A stretch of DNA of 64,000 bases, from the NCBI GenBank assembly GCA_029784825.1, contig JAFMAU010000008.1, positions 13,475-77,474 of the forward strand, written 5' to 3'. Each line of letters starts with the position of its first letter. Within the stretch, counting starts at the first letter, position 1. Below, piece after piece: positions 8,716 through 17,050 of the stretch. Origin of the DNA: Nitrososphaerota archaeon. Lineage in GTDB: Archaea > Thermoproteota > Nitrososphaeria > Nitrososphaerales > UBA183. Position numbers and translations under genes: made by a program. The notes below the pieces were generated by a model that was given only the letters and a program-made list of their open reading frames with translations, had not been told where the DNA came from and searched no databases.

Positions 8716-8880
8716 CCAGAGGCACGCTCCGAGGGCCCGACTACGGTCTCGCCGATTGAGCAGCTGCGGCTTTCCCCATCACCTGCTGCAGGGACCCCCA
8801 TCCGAGAGGTCAGGTGCTCTATCCTCCTCCAAAGGTTTCGAGTTCAAATAGGGCCGGTCCGCCATCGGAGGTGAAACGTA

Positions 8881-9357
8881 CTGGCCATAGACCTGACCGA
8901 CCCCATCATCCTGCTCACCCTCGCCCAGACCGTCATCCTCACCCTGACGATGGTGGTCTTCATCATGTCCTTCCGCAGCCAGAACGTCGCGATAAAGGAC
9001 GCCGCCTACCAGAAGGCGCTGGACGACTACACCGCCTCGATCTCCATGCTGGTCCAGAACCCGGAGCTCGGGTCGGTCATCGACGACATGGGCCGGGGAG
9101 TGGGGCTCGCTCAGGGGCTGGCGGAGAAGGACCGGACGGTGTTCGGGTACATGCTCCTCAACTACTCGCTCTTCGAAAGGGTCTACCTCCTCTACGAGAA
9201 GAAGTGGATCGACGAGGAGACCTGGACTCAGTGGCACAACTGGATGAAGACGATGGCCAAGCACCCGATGTTCCAGGAAGTGCACAACCGGTCCCAGGGG
9301 ACCTTCGACACCGATTTCCAGAGACTGGTCGACGAAGCTACGAAACGGTCAGGGTAA
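8881..9357 (+). CDS. Membrane-anchored DUF4760-like protein, possible CTG start
   Basis: The conserved part is an N-terminal membrane helix (about 8905-8960) followed by a helical domain with LDDYTASISMLVQNPEL and NYSLFERVYLLYEKKWID, similar in layout to DUF4760-type small helical proteins. The only ATG that keeps the domain, 8950, would cut the helix in half. The frame is open back to 8875. A Shine-Dalgarno-like GGAGGTG lies at 8867-8873, 7 nt before a CTG at 8881 that would give LAIDLTDPIILLTLAQ and a complete helix. I therefore place the start at 8881, with low certainty about the codon; the conservative alternative is 8950. Confidence 0.55.
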   Translation: MAIDLTDPIILLTLAQTVILTLTMVVFIMSFRSQNVAIKDAAYQKALDDYTASISMLVQNPELGSVIDDMGRGVGLAQGLAEKDRTVFGYMLLNYSLFERVYLLYEKKWIDEETWTQWHNWMKTMAKHPMFQEVHNRSQGTFDTDFQRLVDEATKRSG

Positions 9358-9363
9358 GGTGCA

Positions 9364-9915
9364 TCAGGCGAGCGTCTGCTGCTCGTCTCTGATCTTGATC
9401 TCTTCGCGGGCGGCCAGCTGCTCCTCGAGCTTCCTGACCCTGGTGCCAAGCTCTGCGACAGAGCGTCCTAGCTCCTCCACCATAGCTGCGAGCTTCTGGT
9501 CCTCTGCCTCCCCGGCGGCCGGGATCCTGAACGTCTTGGGGAGCCTCCCCTCTTTCAGCATCAGCATCACGAGCTCGTACAGCTTCTGCTCGACCACCAG
9601 CCTGTCCTCCTCCGAGGCAGGGAGCGTCCCAGAATAGAGCTGCACCAGCCTGTCGAGGTCCGAGTACCTCCTGTCCCTGTACACCACCCGGTACTGATAC
9701 CCCGTCCCGATGGCGTTGGCATAGGACCAGACGTCGGACTTCTTGGTCCTGTCGAGCTGGGGCCCGTCCATCAGGAACTCGACGTCTCTCCCGTTCATGG
9801 GGTTCTTCTCCGCCAGGTTCGGCTTCACAGAGCCGTTGAGATACGACACGACGAACTCTTCGACGAGCCTGTGTCTCATGGTCCCGCTGAAACTCCCCTC
9901 GATGCTTTCGATCAT
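9364..9915 (-). CDS. Hypothetical protein with C-terminal coiled coil
   Basis: 183 residues starting at ATG 9915, preceded by GGGAGGTAAGG. The N-terminal part (RHRLVEEFVVSYLNGSVKP) is mixed alpha/beta, with a central KKSDVWSYANAIGTGYQYRV segment. The last 50 residues form a heptad-rich coiled coil (LAAMVEELGRSVAELGTRVR). No known enzyme motif is visible. It converges with the DUF4760-like gene, 6 nt apart. A TCATTAGC element about 28 nt upstream of the start may be its TATA box. The coiled coil suggests oligomerisation. Confidence 0.6.
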   Translation of the reverse strand: MIESIEGSFSGTMRHRLVEEFVVSYLNGSVKPNLAEKNPMNGRDVEFLMDGPQLDRTKKSDVWSYANAIGTGYQYRVVYRDRRYSDLDRLVQLYSGTLPASEEDRLVVEQKLYELVMLMLKEGRLPKTFRIPAAGEAEDQKLAAMVEELGRSVAELGTRVRKLEEQLAAREEIKIRDEQQTLA

Positions 9916-10087
9916 CCTTACCTCCCGTGGCCGCGCAGCCTGCTAATGAGAGTCTGAATCAACGAATCTTCATCACGAAGTCAGTCTTGACTACCCGCCT
10001 CCCGGGCTCCCAGAAGTCCCAGGGGAATCCTCAGGGCCGGCAAGCGGGTCGAAACCGCTTAAATCGCCCCGGGCAGCCACAGCATCG

Positions 10088-10657
10088 ATGTCCCTTTCAG
10101 GAACCAAGGTAGCAATCCTCGTCGAGAATCTCTATGAAGACCTGGAGTTCTGGTATCCATACTACAGGCTGAAGGAGGAAGGGGCCGAGATCACTGTCAT
10201 CGGCACTGGGTCGAGCCAAGTTTACAAGGGCAAGCACGGCCTGGAGGCAAAACCCGACATCGCCGCTGACAAGGCGGACCCGCGCGGCTTCGACGCGGTT
10301 GTCATTCCCGGCGGCTACGCGCCGGACTACATGAGGCGGTATCCTCCCCTTCTGAGCTTCGTCCGAGGAATCCACGACCAGGGGAAGGTGGTCGCCGCCA
10401 TTTGCCACGCCGGCTGGGTCCTGGCGTCGGCAGGGCTGACGAAGGGGCTCTCGATGACCTGCTTCAGCTCGATCAAGGAGGATGTAATCAACGCCGGCGC
10501 GAACTACGTGGACCAGCCGGTCGTCAAGGACAGGAACATCATCACATCGCGCTTCCCGGCCGACCTCCCCGCGTTCTGCAGGGAGATCATCTCCTCCCTG
10601 AAGACGAAGGCTCCCCGGGCACGCGCGCCCTCGAAGTCAGGCAACGGAAGGCGCTGA
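10088..10657 (+). CDS. DJ-1/PfpI family protein
   Basis: 189 residues with the DJ-1/PfpI fold: KVAILVENLYEDLEFWYPYY at the start, FDAVVIPGGYAPDYMRR (oxyanion and Glu loop) and the nucleophile elbow VAAICHAGWVL, with Cys and His of the catalytic pair. The family covers cysteine-type stress proteins, amidases and deglycase-like enzymes acting in the cytoplasm. A CTTAAAT box at about 10058-10064 sits 27 nt upstream of ATG 10088, so the message is probably leaderless. The last 20 residues are a basic, disordered tail (RARAPSKSGNGRR), unusual for the family. Exact activity is unknown. Confidence 0.88.
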   Translation: MSLSGTKVAILVENLYEDLEFWYPYYRLKEEGAEITVIGTGSSQVYKGKHGLEAKPDIAADKADPRGFDAVVIPGGYAPDYMRRYPPLLSFVRGIHDQGKVVAAICHAGWVLASAGLTKGLSMTCFSSIKEDVINAGANYVDQPVVKDRNIITSRFPADLPAFCREIISSLKTKAPRARAPSKSGNGRR

Positions 10658-10778
10658 CAGCCGGCCCTGCTGAAATACCACGATTTGGGAATCGGAAGGG
10701 TAGTCCCTCCGGCCGAGCTCGTAGACTGCGCAGGCAAAGCTCTTCTCGTTTAAAGGGCGCTGCCTCTTCTGGCGCGCG

Positions 10779-11207
10779 ATGAACATCGTCTCGGCCGGGC
10801 TGCTCCTCTTCTGGGGAGTCTATTTCGGCATGGCGGGGACAGGCAACGTCGTCGACTGGCTGACGAACCACGGATATCGCGGCCGGTTGTTCCGCTCTTC
10901 GAGCAAGAACCTCGAGCTCATGGAGAAGGTCGCCGAGAGGCACGGGTCGGGAACGTCCGCCATAGGGGCCCTGTTCGCCCTGATCTTGTCCTGGGAACTG
11001 CTGGCCTCGGTGACATATTTTGCAGCGCTCGCCCTCTATGTGTATGGCAGCGTGTACCTCCTCCCCTACGCATTCTTCATCGGGATGGGCCTCTTCGCAG
11101 GGCTAATCCTAGGCAACGAGGCCTTCGTATACTACGACGACGAAGAAGAGCACGTAATCATGCTGCTGGCGCAGCTCGTGTCCTATGTGGCGGTCGTTCT
11201 GCTCTAG
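10779..11207 (+). CDS. Small polytopic membrane protein
   Basis: 142 residues with about four membrane helices: residues 1-25 (VSAGLLLFWGVYFGMAGTG), 62-85, 85-110 and 118-142. A charged cytoplasmic stretch (RGRLFRSSSKNLELMEKVAERH) lies between helices 1 and 2, and an acidic loop YYDDEEEH lies before the last helix. The family is not recognised. A TTTAAAGG element about 27 nt upstream of ATG 10779 supports the start. Confidence 0.6.
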   Translation: MNIVSAGLLLFWGVYFGMAGTGNVVDWLTNHGYRGRLFRSSSKNLELMEKVAERHGSGTSAIGALFALILSWELLASVTYFAALALYVYGSVYLLPYAFFIGMGLFAGLILGNEAFVYYDDEEEHVIMLLAQLVSYVAVVLL

Positions 11208-11247
11208 GGAGACCCACCAGGTTTAACACCCGGCTGGACTAGTCGCC

Positions 11248-11673
11248 GTGATCAGACTGAACAAGAGACTCAGAGATGCCCTGACGGGCGACTCCAGTGT
11301 CGCCCCGATAATGCAAACCATCGGGATGCGGCTGGTGAGTTTAGGAGAGGGAAAGGCGACGGTCACCCTGAAGGCGGACAGCCGGTTCCATAATCCCATG
11401 GGGACCCTCCACGGCGGGGTCATGACCGACCTCGCCGACGCCTGCATGGGAATCGCGACCATGTCCACCCTCGCCGACGACGAGTCGTTCACGACCCTGG
11501 AGCTGAAGATGAACTTCCTCCGGCCTGTCATCGAAGGAGAACTGACCGCAGACGCCAGGGTGGTCCACCGGGGAAGGACAGTCGTGATGGCAGAGGTCGC
11601 GGTGAGGAATCAGGGGGGCAAGGACGTCGCGAGGGGGACCGCCACCCAGATGGTGCTCCGGGCAGGGAAGTGA
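11248..11673 (+). CDS. PaaI-type hotdog thioesterase
   Basis: 141 residues of the 4HBT hotdog fold. The active-site helix HGGVMTDLADACMG carries the Asp typical of the PaaI/ComA group, and RFHNPMGTLHGGV is the conserved lead-in. The enzyme hydrolyses acyl-CoA thioesters in the cytoplasm, often phenylacetyl- or hydroxybenzoyl-CoA in characterised relatives. The start is GTG 11248 (MIRLNKRL). The GNAT gene begins 4 nt after its stop, so both are likely one transcript. Confidence 0.88.
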   Translation: MIRLNKRLRDALTGDSSVAPIMQTIGMRLVSLGEGKATVTLKADSRFHNPMGTLHGGVMTDLADACMGIATMSTLADDESFTTLELKMNFLRPVIEGELTADARVVHRGRTVVMAEVAVRNQGGKDVARGTATQMVLRAGK

Positions 11674-11677
11674 CAGG

Positions 11678-12148
11678 ATGCGCTTCAGGGTCACACGCGC
11701 GAAACCCATCGACATCGAGCTCCTCGTCGAGCACCGGCTGAACATGTGGCGCGAGATCCGCCCCGAGTTTAGGAAGAAGATCGACAGGTCCGCATCCTAT
11801 ACCCAAGATTGGATAAGGAGGAAACTCTCTAGCGGGGAACTGGTTGGGTTCATCGCAAAGACTGCAGACGGGAAGGCGGCAGGCAGCGGCTGCGTCTGGC
11901 TCAGAGAAGAGCCTCCAAGGCCCGCCAACCCATTGCACGTCGTCCCGTACCTGATGTCGATGTACACGGTAAAGGAGTTCAGGAGAAAGGGGGTGGCCAA
12001 GGCCGTCTTGAGACAAGCGGTCAGGTGGAGCAGAGCGCATCACCACGAACGGATCGTTCTTCACGCCTCCGACGACGGCAGGCATCTGTACGAAGAGTTC
12101 GGTTTCGCTCCCGGACGAGAAATGAGGCTGATGCTCAATCTCCAATGA
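11678..12148 (+). CDS. GNAT-family N-acetyltransferase
   Basis: 156 residues. The acetyl-CoA binding motif A is seen as MYTVKEFRRKGVAKAVLRQA (Q/RxxGxG/A variant), preceded by the beta-4 strand and a GSGCVWLREE segment, and followed by the C-terminal LHASDDGRHLYEEFGF block. It should transfer an acetyl group from acetyl-CoA to an amine or protein N-terminus; the acceptor is unknown. It is tightly linked to the upstream thioesterase. Confidence 0.85.
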   Translation: MRFRVTRAKPIDIELLVEHRLNMWREIRPEFRKKIDRSASYTQDWIRRKLSSGELVGFIAKTADGKAAGSGCVWLREEPPRPANPLHVVPYLMSMYTVKEFRRKGVAKAVLRQAVRWSRAHHHERIVLHASDDGRHLYEEFGFAPGREMRLMLNLQ

Positions 12149-12320
12149 GAGATTGAAACGATTGTGCGACCTTTCCTGAAATTTCGTTTGCCGGCGTAGG
12201 TTCAGATTCCCAGCTAACCGGCAGAGATGAGCCGCCTCACGCACGGAAAGGTAGGCCGTCCCCCGGCGTCCACCGGCTGTACGCTTTTACTCACGTGGTC
12301 TCCATCCCATCCGACAACAA

Positions 12321-12500
12321 TTGGAAGGCTACGCATTCAGATGCAGCGACGTCGGCATGAAGTGCGGCTTCGAAGTGAAAGGGGCCTCGTCCCGCGACGA
12401 GGTAATGCAGGTCGCGTCCGTCCACGCGAAGACCACCCACAACATGCAGACGATTCCGCCCGACCTCGTCCAGAAGGTCAGCTCGGCCATTCGAAGCTAA
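12321..12500 (+). CDS. DUF1059 small protein
   Basis: A 59-residue gene starting at TTG 12321 and ending at TAA 12498-12500. The product (MEGYAFRCSDVGMKCGFEV at the start, later HAKTTHNM and IPPDLVQKVSSAI) matches the DUF1059 pattern: paired Cys around a small beta sheet, then a helix with an HAxxxH motif and a terminal helix. DUF1059 proteins are small cytoplasmic proteins of unknown function, common in archaea and actinobacteria; Cys and His may bind metal. A larger frame on the same strand (12227-12505) is a shadow. A CTTTTACT element about 30 nt upstream may be the promoter. Confidence 0.8.
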   Translation: MEGYAFRCSDVGMKCGFEVKGASSRDEVMQVASVHAKTTHNMQTIPPDLVQKVSSAIRS

Positions 12501-12549
12501 GCTGACCGCCCTGCCTTTTTCTGACAGAATCGCATTTGAATCACCCTGG

Positions 12550-13551
12550 ATGCCCAGCGGCGGCGTGGGCGTCACACGGAGGGCCGAGCCGTTTGCGCTC
12601 CTGAAGTCTCACCCGGTCGTTTTCCTACTTCTCCTTACTCCCGGGATTCCAGAGTATCTCTCGGGGTCGAGCGCGGTCAGCGCATTGTTGCTCAACCCAG
12701 CCCTCTTCGTCTTCCAGGCGCTCGCGAACCTGGGGCTCTATGGGTCGGGCGCCCTGCTCATACGCGAAGCGAAGGTCAGGTGGAACAAGGGGTGGGGAAC
12801 CGTGCTCCTTCTCGGGGGAGCGTACGGCATACTCGAAGAGGGGGTAGCCCTCAGCACGCTCTTTAACCCAAACGCAGGGCCTGTGGGTTCCCTCGGCATC
12901 TACGGCCACTGGCTGGGGGTGAATTGGATCTGGCTCGCCGGGATAGTTCCTTTCCACGCAGTATTCAGCATCTCACTGCCGATTTACCTCATGGGATTGG
13001 CTCTTCCGGAGACCTCAGGGCGAAGCCTGGTGAACGGGAAGCGGGTGGCCATCACTTCCGCGGTCCTGGCGGTCGACGTGCTCCTCCTGATGGCCGTGGT
13101 CAACCACACGACCGGGTACTGGATGGGTTCGACCATTCTGGTTGGCAGCCTTGCTTCAATAGCGGTCCTGGTCTGGGCTGCCTGCCGCGTCCCTGCCGAC
13201 CTCCTGACGCTTGGTGCGGGAAACAAGGCGGTGTCCAACAGGGCCCTGGCCGCGATCGGGCTCTCGTTCTTCCCTGCGATTCTTCTCTCCGAGGGCCTTC
13301 CACAGGGTGCAGGGGTCCCGCCTTCAGTCGACTTCGCGCTGGTCCTGCTGGTGCAGGCCCTATACCCGGTCTACCTCACAAGACGATCATGGCCTCAAAG
13401 GGGGACCATCTCCCTCGCTCTCGGCCTCATCATTCCGATCGCCGTCTTCGGGCTCATTTCGCAACTCGGGCTTCCCCTAGTGCTCCTAGCAGACGCAGCG
13501 ATCTTCCTCCTGTTCAAGAGGCTGTGGCGGCAGACTTTTTGTCCCTGCTGA
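12550..13551 (+). CDS. Polytopic membrane protein, possibly CPBP-like
   Basis: 333 residues with eight or nine hydrophobic segments. A conserved-looking GAYGILEEGVAL sits in the second to third helix, reminiscent of the EExxxR/EE motif of CPBP (CAAX prenyl protease/bacteriocin-processing) membrane proteins, and a later IVPFHAVFSI contains a His. The family assignment is tentative because the usual FxxxH and HxxxN/B motifs are not all present. The start is ATG 12550; an in-frame alternative is GTG 12565. The methyltransferase gene begins 17 nt after its stop. Confidence 0.55.
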   Translation: MPSGGVGVTRRAEPFALLKSHPVVFLLLLTPGIPEYLSGSSAVSALLLNPALFVFQALANLGLYGSGALLIREAKVRWNKGWGTVLLLGGAYGILEEGVALSTLFNPNAGPVGSLGIYGHWLGVNWIWLAGIVPFHAVFSISLPIYLMGLALPETSGRSLVNGKRVAITSAVLAVDVLLLMAVVNHTTGYWMGSTILVGSLASIAVLVWAACRVPADLLTLGAGNKAVSNRALAAIGLSFFPAILLSEGLPQGAGVPPSVDFALVLLVQALYPVYLTRRSWPQRGTISLALGLIIPIAVFGLISQLGLPLVLLADAAIFLLFKRLWRQTFCPC

Positions 13552-13567
13552 GGTCGGGATCTTCGCC

Positions 13568-14320
13568 TTGACCCTCGCCACCGTTCGGAGGTTTTCAAAG
13601 AGAGCGGATTCGTACGCCAGGTACAGGCCTGGTTACCCCCCCGCGGTGCTCTCTGTGCTTAGGAAGGAAATCGGCCTCGGCGGCCGGGACGTCGTCGCGG
13701 ACATCGGCTCGGGGACCGGCCTGCTTTCGCGCCTCTTCCTTGAGAACGGAAACAGGGTGTACGGGGTCGAGCCGAACGGCAGGATGAGGTCTTACGCCGA
13801 GAAGGCACTCGGAAGCTTCAAGAATTTCACAAGCGTGCCAGGGACCGCGGAGCGCACGACCATCCGGGCAGGAGCCATCGACCTGGTCGCAGTGGGCCAG
13901 GCCCTCCACTGGTTCGACAACCTCAGCGCGAAGGCAGAGTTCTCGAGGATCGCGAAACCAGGCGGCCATCTCTGCGTAGTGTACAACGAGAGGGGGGACG
14001 ACGGACTGGGCCGCACGTATGGCAGGCTGATCAGAAAGCACGAGACAGACCGGCCGAGGGTCCTGCACACGGGCGCCAGGCGAAGGGCGAAGTTCTTCAA
14101 GGATGGAGAGTATTCCAAGTCCACTGTCCCGAACGGGCAGGTGCTGGACTTCGAAGGGTTTCTAGGCCGTCTCGTTTCGAACTCATTCATGCCCTTCCCA
14201 GATGAGGCTGGCTTCGTCGAACTAAGAGCAGATGCAGCGGAAGCATTCGAGAGGTTCAGCTCCGGCGGAAAGGTCACCCTCCGCTACAGGACCGACATCT
14301 TCATCGGCAGGATTCCGTAA
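13568..14320 (+). CDS. Class I SAM-dependent methyltransferase
   Basis: 250 residues. Motif I is VVADIGSGTGLLSRLF (around residues 38-53), followed by the acidic loop VEPNGRM and a motif II region IDLVAVGQALHWFD typical of the Methyltransf_11/25 group (ubiquinone/menaquinone methyltransferase-like). The C-terminal third carries VRRFSKRADSY-type and FMPFPDEAGFVEL segments common to this subfamily. The start is TTG 13568. It acts in the cytoplasm on an unknown small molecule. It follows the membrane protein gene by 17 nt. Confidence 0.85.
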   Translation: MTLATVRRFSKRADSYARYRPGYPPAVLSVLRKEIGLGGRDVVADIGSGTGLLSRLFLENGNRVYGVEPNGRMRSYAEKALGSFKNFTSVPGTAERTTIRAGAIDLVAVGQALHWFDNLSAKAEFSRIAKPGGHLCVVYNERGDDGLGRTYGRLIRKHETDRPRVLHTGARRRAKFFKDGEYSKSTVPNGQVLDFEGFLGRLVSNSFMPFPDEAGFVELRADAAEAFERFSSGGKVTLRYRTDIFIGRIP

Positions 14321-14426
14321 CCCTCGACATGGTCCCGAAGCAACGGGGTTCTCCAGGTTCGGGATGCGCATGCGCCGAGATGGTCGACACCCAAGGTCCG
14401 GGCACGTTTTTGGAGGAGTCCCTGGC

Positions 14427-15380
14427 TTGGGAAAGGTGACCCTCCCAGGCCTGAAGGACGTCGAGCGGGCGGCGGATAGGATAGCAGGCGTAGCCAGCAG
14501 GACGCCGCTTGTGGAGTCCCCAGCGCTTTCCAAGATCGCTGGGCGCCAGGTGTACCTGAAGCTGGAGTGTTTCCAGCCCATCAAGGTCTTCAAGATCAGG
14601 GGCGCTTACAACAAGACCTCCCAGGCGAGGGAGAGGAGCGTCGTGGCCGCGTCTTCTGGGAACCATGGGATCGCGGTGGCCTACAGCTCCCGCCTGCTCG
14701 GCAAGAAGTGCACCGTGGTCGTCCCCGAGACCATCGTCAGAGAGAAGGAGGAGGCTATCCTGGAGTACGGTGCCGACGTGGTGAAGGCGGGAAGGTTGAG
14801 CAGCGAGCGGGAGGCGAAGGCCAGGGAGATCGCAAGGGCGACGGGCTCTGCGTTCGTGCACCCGTTCAACGACCCGGAGATCATCGCCGGCCAGGGGACA
14901 TGCGGGCTGGAAATATCAGACCAGCTGGAAGGGTTCGACTCGGTGATAGTCCCAGTTGGGGGAGGGGGACTGATATCGGGCATCGCCATCGCCCTAAAGG
15001 GGAGGAACCCAAGAGTGAAGATATTCGGGGTCGAACCCAGTGCGGCCCCGAAGCTCACGGGCGCGCTCGACGCCAGGAAGGTGGTCACAGTCCCCTCTCC
15101 GGTTTCCATGGCTGACGGGCTGATCCCCTCTGCCCTAGGGGAACTGACGTTCGAAGCCTGCTCCCGCTACGTCGACGGCGCGTTCACCGCCTCTGAGGAT
15201 GAAATCTTCAAAGCGACAAAGGTCATGATAAGGAACGCCGGATTCCTGGCAGAACCGTCGGGGGCCGCCCCCCTTGTCCCCCTGATGTCTAACACGGAAA
15301 GCCTGGGGGAGAAGGTCGTCGCCGTCGTCTCAGGTGGGAACATCTCACGCGACCTTCTGGCTAGGATCCTTTCGTCGTAG
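14427..15380 (+). CDS. Threonine/serine dehydratase, PLP-dependent fold type II
   Basis: 318 residues. The PLP-binding Lys lies in IKVFKIRGAYNK (Lys56), the substrate loop is ASSGNHGIAVAY, and the phosphate cup is VPVGGGGLISGI. These are the features of threonine dehydratase/serine racemase-like enzymes that convert L-threonine to 2-oxobutanoate and ammonia or act on serine. It lacks a C-terminal ACT regulatory domain, so it is the short, catabolic or racemase-like form. I place the start at TTG 14427, preceded by TTGGAGGAG at about 14411-14418; the frame opens further upstream but then overlaps the methyltransferase. Confidence 0.85.
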   Translation: MGKVTLPGLKDVERAADRIAGVASRTPLVESPALSKIAGRQVYLKLECFQPIKVFKIRGAYNKTSQARERSVVAASSGNHGIAVAYSSRLLGKKCTVVVPETIVREKEEAILEYGADVVKAGRLSSEREAKAREIARATGSAFVHPFNDPEIIAGQGTCGLEISDQLEGFDSVIVPVGGGGLISGIAIALKGRNPRVKIFGVEPSAAPKLTGALDARKVVTVPSPVSMADGLIPSALGELTFEACSRYVDGAFTASEDEIFKATKVMIRNAGFLAEPSGAAPLVPLMSNTESLGEKVVAVVSGGNISRDLLARILSS

Positions 15381-15431
15381 CCCCTGGTCCAGTCGCAAGG
15401 GACTTATGCGGGCGCCGCGGGCCGCGAATTC

Positions 15432-15923
15432 GTGTACGTCAAGAGCCTAGTGGTCTTCGTCCTTTGCACAGCCTTGGTGGTGGGAGTGGCCGTCGTGCTC
15501 AACTACGAGGCGGCGACCGTGGGAACCCAAATACAGTCTCTCCCCACGACGAAGGCCACCTGTTCCTCCAGCGACGTCTCATGCCCTCGCTTCTTGCTGG
15601 TGTCCTTCAGCCTCCGCGTCCAGAACACCACCGACCAGCTCGGGATCGCCAACCCCGCCTTTCTTTCATTGGTGTTCAACGTGACGGGGGCCGCTCCCCT
15701 CGCCAGCGTCCATCTCTACGTCGGCAACTCCTCTGCGGGCGTCGTCCAGGGACCCTTCGCGCCAGGGATCAACCAGATAGTCAACCTCACTCTCTCGGCT
15801 ACCGTTTCGGTGGTCCCGGGGAGGTCTTACGTGGTCAGCGTCGAAGGAGTCAACGGCGGCGGCGACTATGTCATCAAGTCTGAACAAGTGACCGCCGAGG
15901 GCCAGGTCCCCTATACCACATAG
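15432..15923 (+). CDS. Membrane-anchored extracytoplasmic protein
   Basis: 163 residues with an N-terminal signal anchor (VKSLVVFVLCTALVVGVAVV), then a beta-rich ectodomain with NVT, NSS and NLT sequons and two Cys that could form a disulfide (TCSSSDVSC). The protein ends in VTAEGQVPYTT. No enzymatic motif is visible. The start is GTG 15432. The layout matches small archaeal pilin-like or surface proteins, but no pilin cleavage motif is seen. Confidence 0.6.
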   Translation: MYVKSLVVFVLCTALVVGVAVVLNYEAATVGTQIQSLPTTKATCSSSDVSCPRFLLVSFSLRVQNTTDQLGIANPAFLSLVFNVTGAAPLASVHLYVGNSSAGVVQGPFAPGINQIVNLTLSATVSVVPGRSYVVSVEGVNGGGDYVIKSEQVTAEGQVPYTT

Positions 15924-15955
15924 GGACTTTCGGTCCAGACCCTCGCTTCCTCCCC

Positions 15956-15965
15956 GCTAAATACA
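15956..15965 (+). promoter_or_regulatory. TATA box for a 51-codon frame
   Basis: CGCTAAATAC is centred about 26 nt before ATG 15987. It is nearly identical to the box in front of the secreted protein gene at 32724 (CGCTAAATACG). It marks a likely transcription start at or next to the ATG. Confidence 0.45.
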
Positions 15966-15986
15966 CCGCTGACGCCCAAGCACTAG

Positions 15987-16142
15987 ATGAACTTCGGCCT
16001 GACCGCCGCCCTGCAGGAGCTCGCGTCATTCCTCCAGTCAGCTGCCATGGCCGTCCCCATGTCACAGCTCACCTTCGCCTCTTGGCTTGTAATCGCCATC
16101 TGCGGATTGTCCAGGACGCACGGTGCCGTTCAACGACACTGA
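15987..16142 (+). CDS. Possible small protein (51 residues)
   Basis: ATG 15987 begins a 51-residue frame ending at TGA 16140-16142 (MNFGLTAALQELASFLQS at the start). Residues 2-42 form an amphipathic helix followed by a hydrophobic stretch (LTFASWLVIAICG), compatible with a small membrane-associated protein. The main support is the TATA box 26 nt upstream, which would make the ATG the first codon of a leaderless message. No homologue is recognised. Confidence 0.35.
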   Translation: MNFGLTAALQELASFLQSAAMAVPMSQLTFASWLVIAICGLSRTHGAVQRH

Positions 16143-16190
16143 ACGGCTTCTCCCCTCCCTTTCAAAAACGTCGTTTCAATAATCCAGCAG

Positions 16191-16613
16191 TTGATAGGAC
16201 GCGCGTTGATCAGCGGGTTAAAGCGAAGGCTGAGGCCGGCGGAAGAGCAGTCATGGGACGCCGACCAAGCGCTTGGGCCTGAAGCCGAAGAGGGCCCAGA
16301 CCCCGTAATGGAAGATGCCGTCTTGGAGACCAGTGATCCGGTCCCAGGGTTCTCACCCGACGACGGGGATCCGGTGGAATACTACAAGGGGATCGTGAAG
16401 ACAGCGATTGAAAACGGCGGAAGGTACCGGGAGCATCAGATCCCAGTACCATGGCTGAGAATGATACTTGCAGGCCTCGAGTCAAGGAACATCGACCTCG
16501 ACAAGATGTGGTTCGAGACGGACTGGGATGCTTCCTCTCTCGCGCCCGCCGAGGTCCCACCCTATCGAGAAGTCTTCCCTACAGAGGAAGACAGGTTCGC
16601 CGGGCTGAAATAG
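16191..16613 (+). CDS. Acidic hypothetical protein
   Basis: 140 residues from TTG 16191. The N-terminus is basic (LKRRLRPAEE), then comes an acidic disordered stretch (PEAEEGPDPVMEDAVLE), and then a more ordered part with DPVEYYKGIVKTAIENGG, PVPWLRMILAGLESR and EEDRFAGLK. The last part looks like a small helical domain. The family is unknown. The start is uncertain; TTG 16206 is an alternative. Confidence 0.45.
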   Translation: MIGRALISGLKRRLRPAEEQSWDADQALGPEAEEGPDPVMEDAVLETSDPVPGFSPDDGDPVEYYKGIVKTAIENGGRYREHQIPVPWLRMILAGLESRNIDLDKMWFETDWDASSLAPAEVPPYREVFPTEEDRFAGLK

Positions 16614-17050
16614 GCAGCCCTCGGAAGTCAGGTCCGCAGCGCGAGCCCATTGGGAGTCCGAAGTGTCCGGTACACTTTCTGCACCGGGAACGGTCTGACA
16701 AGATTCCACCTTCGCCTGAAGGTGTATACGTCAGCCCGGCCCCCCAGCAGCGGCCCTCCGTGAAGTGATGGCTCCCTCCCAGGATTGGTGTGAATCCGGC
16801 CTGACATGGAAGAAACTTTGCTAACAATCTTCCTGGCGGGCGCGGCAAGACTGCCCCGCGCACACTACTGCATCCAACTCTTGACACCCGCGCGCCTTTG
16901 GCGAGCGATGGAACTACCGGCCCGGAAAATGTACTTCGCCCGCACATTAATGCGTGGTGCTGAACTTCCAGCGGAAGGGAACCGGGCGCGAAGGGGTATT
17001 TCATTAAAAGCCATACGAAAGTAGACCCAGCCGGAACGTGAACTTCTCAG
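16614..17050. other. Gene-poor stretch with stem-loops
   Basis: 437 nt with no convincing protein gene; a 72-codon plus-strand frame (16806-17024) is Arg/Ala-rich and not protein-like. Two neat hairpins are present: AAGTGT/ACACTT (16661-16666 with 16672-16677) and CACCTTC/GAAGGTG (16707-16713 with 16718-16724, loop GCCT). A TTTCATTAAAAG element at about 17000-17010 is a plausible promoter for the antiporter gene. A structured small RNA is possible but unproven. Confidence 0.35.

Noticed and set aside
7744..8874. Plus-strand frame of 376 codons over the cupin gene
   Set aside because: It is antisense to a well-supported cupin protein; composition is Val/Pro/Arg-rich without motifs.
16806..17024. 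72-codon plus-strand frame starting MEETLLTIFLAG
   Set aside because: Arg/Ala-rich, no family pattern, and no promoter at suitable spacing; I leave the region as gene-poor.
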